A stretch of DNA of 64,000 bases from Pseudoalteromonas sp. 0303 (GTDB lineage: Bacteria > Pseudomonadota > Gammaproteobacteria > Enterobacterales > Alteromonadaceae), in contig NZ_JABVXF010000002.1 in NCBI RefSeq assembly GCF_013349995.1, positions 124,001-188,000 of the forward strand, read 5' to 3'. The notes under the pieces were generated by a model. That model was not told the origin of the DNA, ran no database searches, and worked only from the letters and a program-made list of their open reading frames with translations. Below are positions 8,640-18,702 of the stretch, piece by piece. The position numbers and the translations under genes are program-made. Every line of letters starts with the position of its first letter. Position 1 is the stretch's first letter.

Positions 8640-11600
8640 CTAGCCAACGTTTTTACGAGCGTTGCGGAACATACGCATCCATGGGCTATCTTCACGCCAC
8701 TCATCTGGGTGCCATGAGTTAGCAACCGTACGGAATACACGCTCTGGGTGCGGCATCATCACCGTTGCACGACCGTCAGTAGAGGTAATACCTGTGATAC
8801 CTTCTGGTGAGCCATTCGGGTTAGCTGGGTATTGCGTTGTTGGGTTACCGTAGTTATCAACAAACTTCACTGCCACAGTACCTGACTCAAGCGCTGCTTT
8901 AACTGCATCACCATTTGCGAACTCAGCATGACCTTCACCATGTGAAACAGCGATAGGCATACGTGAACCTGCCATACCATTAAAGAATACCGATGGGTTT
9001 TCTTGTACTTCTACAAGGCTAAAGCGAGCTTCAAAACGCTCTGACTTATTCGTTACGAAACGTGGCCAGTGCTCAGTGCCTGGGATCAATTCTTTCAATG
9101 TTGAAAGCATTTGACAGCCATTACACACACCTAAGCTGAATGTATCTTCGCGGTGGAAGAAGCTTTGGAACTGCTCACGCGCCATCTCATTAAATAAGAT
9201 TGACTTAGCCCAGCCTTCACCTGCACCTAATACGTCACCGTAAGAGAAACCACCACATGCCACTAAGCCTTTAAATTGCTCAAGTGTTAAACGACCTTCA
9301 AGAATGTCGCTCATGTGCACGTCAACCGCTGCAAAGCCTGCACGGTTAAATGCCGCAGCCATTTCTAAGTGAGAGTTAACGCCTTGCTCACGTAGAATCG
9401 CCATTTTCGGCTTCGCACCCGTTGCAATGTAAGGCGCTGCAACATCTTCGTTTAAGTCAAAGCTTAGTTTTACGTTAAGACCTGGGTCTTTGGCGTCAAA
9501 TTTAGCGTCAAACTCTTGCTTAGCACACTCAGGGTTATCACGACGTGCCTGCATTTGGTAAGTTGTTTCTGCCCAAATCGTACGAAGCTCAGTACGCGTA
9601 TGGTTAAGAACCACATCATCACCACGAGTGAATAGCACGCGGTCATCAGCGTTTAGTGCACCAATTTCATGACTGATAGCTGCTAAGCCGTGATCTGCAA
9701 GAACTGCTTTCACCGCGTCTAAATCAGCGTTTGCCACTTGGATAACCGCACCTAGCTCTTCATTATAAAGCGCTTCGATGTCTGAACCTGTTAAGCCAGC
9801 AAGGTCAACAGTTACACCTGTGTGACCAGCAAATGCCATTTCAGCGATAGTCGTGAATAAACCACCGTCTGAACGGTCATGGTAAGCAAGTAACTTGTTA
9901 TCAGCAACAAGCGCTTGCATTGCTTCATAGAAACCTTTTAATAGTGCTGGGTTATCAACATCAGGTGTCACATCACCTAATTGCTTATAAACCTGTGCAA
10001 GGCTTGATGCGCCCATACGGTTTTGACCCGCACCTAAATCAACTAATAGTAGTGATGACTCACCTTTATCAGTACGTAGCTGTGGCGTTACTGTTTTACG
10101 AACATCTTCAACACGACCAAAAGCAGTAATGATCAATGATAATGGTGCAGTAACCGATTTTTGCTCGCCGTTTTCATCCCATTGAGTTTTCATCGACATT
10201 GAGTCTTTACCCACAGGGATTGTTAAACCAAGTGCCGGACAAAGCTCTTCACCTACTGCTTTAACAGCTTCGTAAAGACCTGCATCTTCGCCAGGGTGAC
10301 CTGCTGCAGCCATCCAGTTTGCAGATAGCTTGATATTTTCAAGGCCACCGATGTTAGCACACGCGATGTTCGTTAGTGACTCAGCCACAGCTAAACGAGC
10401 AGAAGCACCGTAGTTTAAAAGTGCAGCTGGTGTACGTTCACCTAATGACATTGCTTCACCGTGGTAAGTATCAAACGCAGCGGCTGTTACCGCACAGTTT
10501 GCTACTGGCACCTGCCAAGGACCTACCATTTGGTCACGCGCAACTAAACCCGTTACCGTACGGTCACCAATGGTGATTAAGAATGTTTTCTCAGCAATCG
10601 TTGGTAAGCGTAATAAACGCTGTGCAGCGTCTGCAGCATCAATGTTAGCAACGTCTAATGGTTGCGATTGTGCTTTTTTCGATTCAACTTCACGGTGCAT
10701 TTTTGGTGCTTTACCAAGTAAAACATCAAGCGGAAGATCAACTGGGTTGTTACCGAAGTGGCTATCTTCAACCGTTAAGTGACGCTCTTCTGTTGCTTCA
10801 CCAATAACAGCATATTCTGCACGTTCACGTTTACAGATTGCTTCGAAGCGCGCGAAGTCTTCTGCTGCAACAGCTAATACGTAACGCTCTTGAGATTCGT
10901 TACACCAAATTTCGTGTGGTGCCATACCCGGCTCATCGTTTGGAATGTCACGAAGTTGGAATTTACCACCACGACCACCGTCGTCTACAAGCTCAGGGAA
11001 TGCGTTTGAAAGACCACCTGCACCTACATCGTGGATGAAAGCAATTGGGTTTGCATCACCTAGCTGCCAACATTTATCGATAACTTCCTGACAACGACGT
11101 TCCATTTCTGGGTTTTCACGCTGCACAGATGCAAAGTCTAAGTCTTCGTTTGATTGACCTGATGTCATACTAGAGGCAGCACCACCACCAAGACCGATGT
11201 TCATTGCCGGACCACCTAGTGCAATTAGCTTAGCACCTACAGGGATTTCACCTTTTTGAACATGTTCAGAACGAATGTTACCTAAACCACCTGCAAGCAT
11301 GATTGGCTTGTGGTAACCACGTACTTCTTCACCGTTATGGCTTGATACTTTCTCTTCGTACGTACGGAAGTAGCCAAGTAAGTTAGGACGACCAAATTCG
11401 TTATTGAATGCCGCACCACCTAATGGACCTTCAGTCATAATATCAAGTGCATTAACGATACGACCAGGCTTACCGAAGTCTGTTTCCCATGGCTGCTCGT
11501 AACCAGGAATACGTAGGTTAGATACAGTGAAGCCAACTAAACCAGCTTTAGGTTTAGAGCCGCGGCCTGTTGCACCTTCATCACGAATTTCACCACCAGA

Positions 11601-12536
11601 ACCTGTTGATGCACCTGAGAATGGCGCAATCGCTGTTGGGTGGTTGTGAGTTTCAACTTTCATCAAGATTTCGATGTTTTCTTGATGGTACGCGTACTCA
11701 CCTTCAACATTAGGGAAGAAACGACCTGCTAACGAACCCTTCATTACCGCTGCGTTATCTTTATATGCAGATAGTACGTTTTCAGGGTTTTGCTCGTAAG
11801 TGTTTTTGATCATTTTGAACAATGATTTTGGCTGTTCGATGCCATCAATTGTCCAGTCGGCGTTAAAGATTTTGTGACGACAATGCTCAGAGTTTGCTTG
11901 CGCGAACATGAATAATTCGATGTCGTTCGGGTTACGCCCTAACTTTTGGAAGTTTTCTACCAAGTAATCAATTTCGTCATCTGCAAGCGCAAAACCTTGC
12001 TCAACGTTTGCTTTTGCAAGCGCTTCACGGCCACCACCTAAAATGTCAACTGATGACATTGGACGCGGCTCATCGTGACGGAATAATTTAGCTGCATCAG
12101 CCATATCCGCGTGCGTTGCTTCAGTCATGCGGTCATGTAATAACGCTGCAACTTCAGCTGTTTGCTCAGCTGATAAATTACCTTCTACGTAGTATGCAAT
12201 ACCACGCTCAACACGGTGAACTTGGCTTAAGCCACAGTTATGTGCGATGTCAGTTGCTTTTGATGCCCAAGGCGAGATAGTACCTGGACGCGGCGTTACA
12301 AGAATTAACGTGCCAGCAGGGGTATGCTCGGCAATTGTTGGACCATAAGTAAGCAGTTTTTCCAGCTTGGTTTGCTCATCAGCTGAAAGCTCGGCTGTAA
12401 GATCAGCAAAATGCATGAACTCAGCATAAACGTCAGTGACTGGAAGTTGTGCCTGTTGGCAACGCGCTAAAATTTTCTGAACTCTAAAATCGGAAAGTGC
12501 TGGTGCACCACGAAGGATCAACATAGGTATTTTCAT
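8640..12536 (-). CDS. purL: Phosphoribosylformylglycinamidine synthase, large single-chain type
   Basis: PurL catalyses the ATP- and glutamine-dependent conversion of FGAR to FGAM, the fourth step of purine synthesis. The 1298-residue protein is the fused gammaproteobacterial form: an N-terminal PurS-like region, two AIRS-type synthase halves (for example [18 protein letters not shown] and the DRSDGG motif), and a C-terminal class I glutaminase. The glutaminase has the nucleophile Cys in GVCNGCQML and the His/Glu pair in MPHPERVF. It is monocistronic, with its own terminator. purH and purD lie about 18 kb away on the other strand. I did not see a convincing PurR box upstream. Confidence 0.98.
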   Translation of the reverse strand: MKIPMLILRGAPALSDFRVQKILARCQQAQLPVTDVYAEFMHFADLTAELSADEQTKLEKLLTYGPTIAEHTPAGTLILVTPRPGTISPWASKATDIAHNCGLSQVHRVERGIAYYVEGNLSAEQTAEVAALLHDRMTEATHADMADAAKLFRHDEPRPMSSVDILGGGREALAKANVEQGFALADDEIDYLVENFQKLGRNPNDIELFMFAQANSEHCRHKIFNADWTIDGIEQPKSLFKMIKNTYEQNPENVLSAYKDNAAVMKGSLAGRFFPNVEGEYAYHQENIEILMKVETHNHPTAIAPFSGASTGSGGEIRDEGATGRGSKPKAGLVGFTVSNLRIPGYEQPWETDFGKPGRIVNALDIMTEGPLGGAAFNNEFGRPNLLGYFRTYEEKVSSHNGEEVRGYHKPIMLAGGLGNIRSEHVQKGEIPVGAKLIALGGPAMNIGLGGGAASSMTSGQSNEDLDFASVQRENPEMERRCQEVIDKCWQLGDANPIAFIHDVGAGGLSNAFPELVDDGGRGGKFQLRDIPNDEPGMAPHEIWCNESQERYVLAVAAEDFARFEAICKRERAEYAVIGEATEERHLTVEDSHFGNNPVDLPLDVLLGKAPKMHREVESKKAQSQPLDVANIDAADAAQRLLRLPTIAEKTFLITIGDRTVTGLVARDQMVGPWQVPVANCAVTAAAFDTYHGEAMSLGERTPAALLNYGASARLAVAESLTNIACANIGGLENIKLSANWMAAAGHPGEDAGLYEAVKAVGEELCPALGLTIPVGKDSMSMKTQWDENGEQKSVTAPLSLIITAFGRVEDVRKTVTPQLRTDKGESSLLLVDLGAGQNRMGASSLAQVYKQLGDVTPDVDNPALLKGFYEAMQALVADNKLLAYHDRSDGGLFTTIAEMAFAGHTGVTVDLAGLTGSDIEALYNEELGAVIQVANADLDAVKAVLADHGLAAISHEIGALNADDRVLFTRGDDVVLNHTRTELRTIWAETTYQMQARRDNPECAKQEFDAKFDAKDPGLNVKLSFDLNEDVAAPYIATGAKPKMAILREQGVNSHLEMAAAFNRAGFAAVDVHMSDILEGRLTLEQFKGLVACGGFSYGDVLGAGEGWAKSILFNEMAREQFQSFFHREDTFSLGVCNGCQMLSTLKELIPGTEHWPRFVTNKSERFEARFSLVEVQENPSVFFNGMAGSRMPIAVSHGEGHAEFANGDAVKAALESGTVAVKFVDNYGNPTTQYPANPNGSPEGITGITSTDGRATVMMPHPERVFRTVANSWHPDEWREDSPWMRMFRNARKNVG

Positions 12537-12835
12537 CCGGGGTTAGGGATTGAACGATATTTTAGGCGCATATTATAGTGCAAATAACGTCTAGATTTAA
12601 CTCAAAATTACGCTTTTATTTAAATAATCTTCATAACCGCTTTTATGGTTGCAACAATTAACTATCTTAGTCGTCTTTATTTCTCTGCAGGTACTTGTTC
12701 TGTATGACTTATCTACCAGCTGCCTTGTTATAGTTATTAATTTTTAAATCGATAACTAAAACTATTCGCCAAGTGACGTAGCTTAGAAGTTTTGTTATAA
12801 CACTAAGGTAATGGTTTAAGGGGCATTTATAATCT
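12537..12835. other. Intergenic region between divergent purL and mltF
   Basis: About 300 bases without a supported gene. The longest short frames lack ribosome sites. The region must hold the divergent promoters. A possible extended -10 for mltF (TGT then TATAAC) is at 12793-12801, about 35 bases before its ATG, with no good -35. No operator or hairpin of note was seen. Confidence 0.5.
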
Positions 12836-14317
12836 ATGCAAAAGTTACTCGCTATTTTTAGTTTAGTGCTCATGTTATGTGCGTGTGATATGCAACAGCA
12901 ACCGTCGCAACTTGCTCATATCAAGGCACAGAACAAAATTAGAGTAGGCACATTAGCTGGCGCGAGTAACTACTATCAGGCTCCACAAGGTGTGCAAGGC
13001 TTTGAATATGAGCTTGCCCAAGAATTTGCTGACTATGTTGGTGTAGAGCTCGAGATGGTGCCTTTTTTTAATCTATCCGATATGTTTGCACGCTTAGAAA
13101 GTGGCGATTTAGATATTATAGCTTCAGGTCTTACCTATAATACGATTCGGGCAGAGCATTATCGATTTGGCCCAACCTATCGCACAATTAGCCAAAAATT
13201 AGTTTATAAACAAGGCCGTACTCGCCCTCGAGAGTTTGAGGATTTAACTGGTAACCTGACTGTTTTAGCCAAAAGCAGCCACTCGTTGGCACTACAGCAA
13301 TTAAAACAACTGCATCCTGAACTTAGCTGGAACGAAACAGAAGACATGGATGAAGAAGAGCTTCTGCAAGCAGTTATCGACGGTGAAATTGATTACACTC
13401 TAGCAGATTCACACACCTTATCGCTGTTTCGCCGCTATCACCCAAATTTGAGTATCGGCTTTTCGGTTACCCGTAACGACCCTATCGCTTGGTTACTAAG
13501 AAAAGATGGTGACGACTCTTTATATGCCTTGATGGTGCCATTTTTTGGCGACGTTAAGAAAAGCAACCAGCTTTATGTGTTAGAAGAAAAATACTTCGGC
13601 CATGTTCGTCAGTTTAACTATGTGAATACCCTTGCTTATATCGAAGCAATAAAAGACACCTTACCTAAATACCAACCTTGGTTTGAGCAATACGCAGGTA
13701 ACATAGACTGGCGATTACTGGCAGCTTTGAGTTATCAAGAATCAATGTGGAACCCAAGGGCTAAGTCACCGACCGGTGTACGTGGCATAATGATGCTAAC
13801 CCAAGCAACAGCAAAACAGGTCGGCGTAACAAACCGACTAGAGCCTGAGCAAAATATTAAAGGCGGTGCGCAGTATCTTGCCAAAGTGATTTCTTGGATC
13901 CCTGAACGCATTCCGCAGCCCGACAGAACTTGGTTTGCCTTAGCCTCTTACAATGTTGGCTGGGGACACGTCAACGACGCACGTATTATTACCGAGCAAG
14001 AAGGTGCAAGCCCCGATAAGTGGGCAGATGTTAAAAAGCGCTTACCGCTTTTAATTAAAAAGCGTTACTATCGAAAAACCAAATATGGTTATGCCCGTGG
14101 CGATGTTGCAGTAAAGTACGTTGATAATATCCGTCGCTATTACGACGCACTGGTTTGGCTTGATGAAAATGATGCGATTGCTAACCCAAGCGAAGAAGAA
14201 CAAAGCACTGAAGAAGCTCAACCTGAAGCTCAACCTGAAGCGCAAGCGAGCGAACCAAAGCCAAATGACAACACGCAACAAACCAACTCAGAGCAGCAAG
14301 AATTAGAAAACAACTAA
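12836..14317 (+). CDS. mltF: Membrane-bound lytic murein transglycosylase F
   Basis: MltF cleaves the MurNAc-GlcNAc bond of peptidoglycan with formation of 1,6-anhydro-MurNAc. The 493-residue protein begins with a lipoprotein-type signal; the likely lipidated residue is Cys17 in LCAC. It then has a solute-binding type 3 regulatory domain (about 30-260) and a C-terminal SLT lysozyme-like domain (about 275-420), with catalytic Glu302 in SYQES and the downstream GVRGIMMLTQATA block. The last 45 residues are low complexity, Glu/Gln/Pro-rich, with EAQP repeats that are not part of the conserved fold. The two-domain order is diagnostic of MltF. Confidence 0.96.
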   Translation: MQKLLAIFSLVLMLCACDMQQQPSQLAHIKAQNKIRVGTLAGASNYYQAPQGVQGFEYELAQEFADYVGVELEMVPFFNLSDMFARLESGDLDIIASGLTYNTIRAEHYRFGPTYRTISQKLVYKQGRTRPREFEDLTGNLTVLAKSSHSLALQQLKQLHPELSWNETEDMDEEELLQAVIDGEIDYTLADSHTLSLFRRYHPNLSIGFSVTRNDPIAWLLRKDGDDSLYALMVPFFGDVKKSNQLYVLEEKYFGHVRQFNYVNTLAYIEAIKDTLPKYQPWFEQYAGNIDWRLLAALSYQESMWNPRAKSPTGVRGIMMLTQATAKQVGVTNRLEPEQNIKGGAQYLAKVISWIPERIPQPDRTWFALASYNVGWGHVNDARIITEQEGASPDKWADVKKRLPLLIKKRYYRKTKYGYARGDVAVKYVDNIRRYYDALVWLDENDAIANPSEEEQSTEEAQPEAQPEAQASEPKPNDNTQQTNSEQQELENN

Positions 14318-14419
14318 CTTCAAGCACCGAAATCTGTTTACTTGTCATCAAATGATCATTATCTTTTAGTAGAAATGGAATGGACCATGCCATGCTTTAC
14401 TCTCACTTAAGGAGCACTC

Positions 14420-14590
14420 ATGTTAAAAAGAAGACGCACGACACATAAGTTCAAGCGGAATGTTATTTACTCAACGGCGACCCGCCGTCGTATCATGCTA
14501 CGTAATACACACAAAAAAGTTATTTGGCGTCGCCGCTTATTTGCGATGCAGTTAATGGAAGCACAAGTTCCTGCAACGCCGGTTGTATAA
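14420..14590 (+). CDS. Small basic protein of unknown function (56 residues)
   Basis: An ATG at 14420 opens a 56-codon frame whose protein starts MLKRRRTTHKFKRN and ends VPATPVV. I do not recognise it. It is strongly basic in the first 40 residues (Arg/Lys clusters RRR, KFKR, TRRR, KK, WRRR), as expected for a nucleic-acid or ribosome-binding peptide, and then has a neutral tail. A near-ideal ribosome site (AAGGAG, six bases before the ATG) supports translation. It lies 102 bases after mltF on the same strand, and its stop directly abuts the stop of tadA, which converges from the other strand. Function inferred only from charge; confidence refers to it being a real gene. Confidence 0.7.
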   Translation: MLKRRRTTHKFKRNVIYSTATRRRIMLRNTHKKVIWRRRLFAMQLMEAQVPATPVV

Positions 14591-15091
<501 letters not shown>

Positions 15092-15223
15092 TCACACAAA
15101 TATTGTAAAACTGTGAGTAATTATACCTAGTTAGTGAAAAATGTCGGCAATAAATACTGCTACACTTAAAAATTAACGCAAAATTTAGTGGCTTTTTCAT
15201 GGCTCAATGGACCCATATTGCGC

Positions 15224-15229
15224 TATAAT
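15224..15229 (+). promoter_or_regulatory. Candidate -10 box for gsk
   Basis: A perfect TATAAT lies 39 bases upstream of the gsk ATG and is followed by a GC-rich stretch. No good -35 is visible at 16-18 bases spacing, so the call is tentative. Confidence 0.4.
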
Positions 15230-15268
15230 CTCGCGCTTTTTTTATTTAGCTTACAACACGGGTAGCAA

Positions 15269-16573
15269 ATGAAATTTCCTGGACGCCGCAGGCATAAACA
15301 TTATTTTCCGGTGGAAGCCAAAGATCCACTGACGAATCAACTTAACTCAACCGACCGACTACAACGTAGTTATATTACGGGTATCGACCAAATTGTGGTA
15401 GATATTGAAGCGAAAGTTGATCAAGCTTTCCTAGATGAATTTCAATTGCGCCGTGGCATGTCGCAAGTGATCGATAACGATATTACCAACGCGCTATACG
15501 ACAGACTAAAACTCGACAATATGATCGATTATGAGTTTGCCGGTGGTACGGTAGGTAACACCATGCACAACTACTCTACCCTAGCTGACGACCGATCAGT
15601 ACTGTTAGGGGTAATGAGTGAAAATATCAAAATCGGCAGCTATGCATACCGTTTTTTATGTAACACCTCTAGCCGCGTTGACCTTGACTACCTTCAGCCT
15701 GTAGATGGCCCTATTGGTCGTTGTTTTACCTTAATTGACGAGACCGGTGAGCGTACCTTCGCAATCAGCGCGGGGCTTATGAATCACCTGCGCCCTGAAT
15801 CAATCGATCAGGCACTTATTGAGAATTCATCAGCACTGGTGATCAGCGCATACCTAATGCGTACTCAAGGTGATGAAACCATGACAGAAGCGACCATGCA
15901 GGCAGTGAAATATGCCAATGATGCAGGTGTCCCTGTGGTTTTAACCCTTGGCACTAAGTTCCTAATTGAACAAGACCCTACTTGGTGGGCTGACTTTGTA
16001 AAAGAGCATGTTGATATTCTTGCGATGAACGAAGAGGAGGGCCTTGCGATTACCGGCTTTGAAGATCCGCTTCTGGCAGCCGACAAAGCGCTAGATTGGA
16101 CTGATTTAGTTATTTGCACGGCTGGCGAAAAAGGCTTGTTTATGGCCGGTTACGTAGACGACTCATTCAAGCGTGAAACAGAATACCCGTTATTACCAGG
16201 CGCGATTGCTGACTTTAACCGTTATGAATTTTCTCGCGCAATGCGTAAAGACGACTGCCAAAACCCAATTCGTGCGTACAGCCACACAGCACCATTTATG
16301 GGCGGCCCAGATAGTATTAAAAATACCAATGGCGCAGGCGATTGTGCTCTGGCTGCGGTACTGCATGACCTATCAGCAAACGTTTACCACAAACTTAATG
16401 TGGCAAACTCAGCGAAGCATCAGCAACCTGCTATGACCTACTCATCGCTTGCACAAATTAGTAAATACGCTAACCGTGCAAGTTATGAAGTACTTGTTCA
16501 GCACTCGCCACGTTTATCTCGTGGCTTACCTGAACGTGAAGATTGTTTAGAGCAAGTTTACTGGGATCAGTAA
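15269..16573 (+). CDS. gsk: Inosine-guanosine kinase
   Basis: Gsk phosphorylates guanosine and inosine with ATP in purine salvage. The 434-residue protein is a PfkB-family sugar/nucleoside kinase. The substrate region FAGGTVGNTMHNYS is near residues 90-103, and the C-terminal PfkB signature NTNGAGDCALAAVLHDL contains the catalytic base Asp in GAGD. The N-terminal MKFPGRRRHKHYFPV is characteristic of the E. coli Gsk family, whose length (434) it matches. It converges with glsA; the two stops are six bases apart. Confidence 0.96.
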   Translation: MKFPGRRRHKHYFPVEAKDPLTNQLNSTDRLQRSYITGIDQIVVDIEAKVDQAFLDEFQLRRGMSQVIDNDITNALYDRLKLDNMIDYEFAGGTVGNTMHNYSTLADDRSVLLGVMSENIKIGSYAYRFLCNTSSRVDLDYLQPVDGPIGRCFTLIDETGERTFAISAGLMNHLRPESIDQALIENSSALVISAYLMRTQGDETMTEATMQAVKYANDAGVPVVLTLGTKFLIEQDPTWWADFVKEHVDILAMNEEEGLAITGFEDPLLAADKALDWTDLVICTAGEKGLFMAGYVDDSFKRETEYPLLPGAIADFNRYEFSRAMRKDDCQNPIRAYSHTAPFMGGPDSIKNTNGAGDCALAAVLHDLSANVYHKLNVANSAKHQQPAMTYSSLAQISKYANRASYEVLVQHSPRLSRGLPEREDCLEQVYWDQ

Positions 16574-16579
16574 CAGCAA

Positions 16580-17500
16580 CTAAAAAATCGAAATATCCAG
16601 TTTCTGGGATAAACGCTCAAGAGCCGCTATCCCAGCTACTGAGTTACCATACGAGTTAAGTCTTGGCGCCCACACAGCCACAGTAAATTGATTTGGTAAT
16701 ACAGCTAAAATAGTACCCGACACCCCAGACTTACCCGGCATACCAACACGGTAGCCAAAATCCCCTGCAGCATCGTATAAACCACTGGTAAACAGTAACG
16801 AGTTTAACTGCTTATTTTGCCTTGCACTGAGTACTTCTTGGCCATTGGCATCTTTACCTTGGTTTGCTAAGTAATTGTAAGCTTTTGCTAATTCTATGCA
16901 GTTTAACTCTATGGCACAGAAGTTAAAGTAAGCCCATAACACATCATCAACTTCATTATTAAAGTTGCCGAATGACTTCATTAGATGCCCCATCGCGGCG
17001 TTGCGATGACGAAACTCATATTCAGAATTTGCCACTTTCTTATCAATAACAACCTGAGCATTTCCTGATAACTGACGAAATGACTCAAGCATAGAGTGCA
17101 TCGGCGCAGATAAACGGCTATATAACGCGTCACAGGTGACAATCGCGCCGGCATTAATAAATGGGTTGCGTGGTATGCCCTGTTCAAACTCAAGCTGTGT
17201 AAGAGAGTTAAAAGCGGTGCCTGAAGGCTCTTTACCGACTCGTTGCCACAGCTCATCACCATAACGCTGAAGTGCTAAAGTTAAGGTCATTACTTTCGAA
17301 ACAGATTGAATTGTAAAACGCGCACTACAATCACCCGCGCAATAGGTTTGCCCATCTACTGTATGAATAGCAATGGCAAACTGGTTTGGCTCAACCTCTG
17401 CAAGCGCAGGAATATAATCAGCAACCTTACCTTGGCTCAGTAATGGTTGAACTTCTTTTGTGATTTCATCTAATACATGTTGATAATCAATCTGTGACAT
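16580..17500 (-). CDS. glsA: Glutaminase
   Basis: GlsA hydrolyses glutamine to glutamate and ammonia. The 306-residue protein has the serine-dependent beta-lactamase-like fold of the family. The catalytic SxxK is Ser66-Val-Ser-Lys69 in TIQSVSKVMTL. Other conserved blocks are PRNPFINAGAI, SEYEFRHRNAAMGHLM and the C-terminal MPGKSGVSGTILAVLP. It ends six bases from gsk on the opposite strand. It starts downstream of the rpoH terminator, so it probably has its own promoter. Confidence 0.97.
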   Translation of the reverse strand: MSQIDYQHVLDEITKEVQPLLSQGKVADYIPALAEVEPNQFAIAIHTVDGQTYCAGDCSARFTIQSVSKVMTLTLALQRYGDELWQRVGKEPSGTAFNSLTQLEFEQGIPRNPFINAGAIVTCDALYSRLSAPMHSMLESFRQLSGNAQVVIDKKVANSEYEFRHRNAAMGHLMKSFGNFNNEVDDVLWAYFNFCAIELNCIELAKAYNYLANQGKDANGQEVLSARQNKQLNSLLFTSGLYDAAGDFGYRVGMPGKSGVSGTILAVLPNQFTVAVWAPRLNSYGNSVAGIAALERLSQKLDISIF

Positions 17501-17518
17501 ACCGCGTCCTTTAAAACA

Positions 17519-17544
17519 AAAAGCCCCGCATTTGCGAGGCTTTG
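17519..17544 (-). terminator. Intrinsic terminator after rpoH
   Basis: A hairpin with stem AAAGCC(C)CGC opposite GCGAGGCTTT lies just past the rpoH stop in the minus direction and is followed by a U-containing run. It separates rpoH from glsA. Confidence 0.75.
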
Positions 17545-17580
17545 TAGTCTACTAAAGATGGTTTGCTATAGCGATTGCTA

Positions 17581-18444
17581 TTAGCTCATCGCTGATTGCA
17601 GTTTTTTCATCGCTGTTTTTTCTAGCTGACGAACACGCTCTGCTGAAACGTTATACTTCTCAGCAAGCTCTTGTAATGTTGCTTTATCGTCAGCTAACCA
17701 ACGTGCACTTACGATGTCTTGAGAACGTTCATCAAGGGTTTTTAACGCGCTAAATAAACGTGCATGAGACTGTTCTTGCCATTGCTGCTCTTCGATATCA
17801 TCAGCAAGGTCAGCACTGCCATCTGTTAAATACTGTACTGGCGAGTATGTACTTGTCGGTGCGTCGTCATTGTCGTCGCCCGTTAAGTCAAAGCCCATAT
17901 CTTGGCCACTCATACGTGATTCCATCTCACGTACTTCCTTTTCACTTACACCTAGCTCATTAGCAACTGTGCTAACCTCAGCTTGGTTAAACCAGCCTAA
18001 ACGTTTTTTGTTTTTACGCAGGTTGAAGAATAATTTACGTTGCGCTTTTGTAGTTGCAACTTTCACGATACGCCAGTTTTTCAGTACGTATTCATGAATT
18101 TCAGCTTTGATCCAGTGTACTGCGAATGAAACTAAGCGAACACCTACACTTGGGTCGAAACGTTTTACCGCTTTCATCAGACCAATGTTACCTTCCTGAA
18201 TTAAATCAGCTTGCGGTAAGCCATAACCTGAATAGCTTTTCGCAATATGAGCAACAAAGCGTAGATGCGACATAATGAGTTGCTTCGCAGCTTCAAGATC
18301 ACCTTCTTCCTGAAGACGTGTCGCCAACTGCTTTTCTTTCTCTGCATCAAGCATAGGAATAGTGCTAACCGCTTGAAGGTAGCCGTCCATACTTGCGCTC
18401 TGTTGACCTGCAGTAAGTGCCATTGCGTATAAATCTTTACTCAT
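17581..18444 (-). CDS. rpoH: RNA polymerase heat-shock sigma factor sigma-32
   Basis: RpoH directs RNA polymerase to chaperone and protease genes under heat and protein-folding stress. The 287-residue protein has region 2 ([19 protein letters not shown], then [20 protein letters not shown]), the RpoH-specific box around [10 protein letters not shown] at about residue 134, and region 4 with an HTH ([20 protein letters not shown]). Length and motifs match the family. GAGG lies ahead of the ATG. The promoter at 18510-18538 and a perfect CIRCE element at 18478-18504 point to an HrcA input not found in E. coli rpoH. It follows ftsYEX, the usual order, with a terminator-like hairpin between. Confidence 0.97.
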   Translation of the reverse strand: MSKDLYAMALTAGQQSASMDGYLQAVSTIPMLDAEKEKQLATRLQEEGDLEAAKQLIMSHLRFVAHIAKSYSGYGLPQADLIQEGNIGLMKAVKRFDPSVGVRLVSFAVHWIKAEIHEYVLKNWRIVKVATTKAQRKLFFNLRKNKKRLGWFNQAEVSTVANELGVSEKEVREMESRMSGQDMGFDLTGDDNDDAPTSTYSPVQYLTDGSADLADDIEEQQWQEQSHARLFSALKTLDERSQDIVSARWLADDKATLQELAEKYNVSAERVRQLEKTAMKKLQSAMS

Positions 18445-18477
18445 TTTTCACCTCAGTGATAAACATTTGAAACCATC

Positions 18478-18504
18478 TTAGCACTCTTTAAGCGAGAGTG
18501 CTAA
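18478..18504. promoter_or_regulatory. CIRCE element (predicted HrcA operator) upstream of rpoH
   Basis: The left arm TTAGCACTC and right arm GAGTGCTAA are both exact matches to the CIRCE consensus and are separated by exactly nine bases, the canonical spacing. The element begins 34 bases upstream of the rpoH ATG and covers the start site predicted from the promoter at 18510-18538. CIRCE is the operator of the heat-shock repressor HrcA and usually sits upstream of groES or dnaK. No hrcA gene is in this window. Confidence 0.85.
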
Positions 18505-18509
18505 CTTCA

Positions 18510-18538
18510 ATTAAAAACTTTTTTAAAGTTCAAATCAA
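18510..18538 (-). promoter_or_regulatory. Predicted sigma-70 promoter of rpoH
   Basis: On the minus strand, TTGATT and TTTAAT are separated by 17 bases. The expected start site, six to seven bases downstream of the -10, falls at the edge of the CIRCE element. It is predicted from sequence only. Confidence 0.55.
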
Positions 18539-18653
18539 GTGGTTTTTGCATCTATTTTTAGTCTACGCTAACACGCTGAATAAGCCATGAATTCTAGCTT
18601 GGAGTGATATTTTGATAAATTAACAGCGACTACTATTTATCGCTAAAAGAGCA

Positions 18654-18675
18654 GTGTAACAACGAATTGTTACAC
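18654..18675 (-). terminator. Terminator-like hairpin after ftsX
   Basis: A perfect 9-bp stem (GTGTAACAA and its complement) with a CGAA loop lies just past the ftsX stop. The following minus-strand sequence is only moderately U-rich, so it is a weak terminator or an RNA-stabilising hairpin. Confidence 0.5.
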
Positions 18676-18702
18676 TTTATCGGGTATTACACTTTATCGG
18701 GT
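18670..18702. repeat. Tandem duplication of the ftsX 3' end
   Basis: A 16-base sequence (TTACACTTTATCGGGT on the plus strand) occurs exactly twice with a period of 17. The inner copy contains the last codons and stop of ftsX, and the outer copy lies just past it. It looks like a slippage duplication of the gene end. Confidence 0.8.

Noticed and set aside
12640-12705. Short frame (about 20 codons) upstream of mltF
   Set aside because: No ribosome site, very short, and no sign of conservation that can be judged here.
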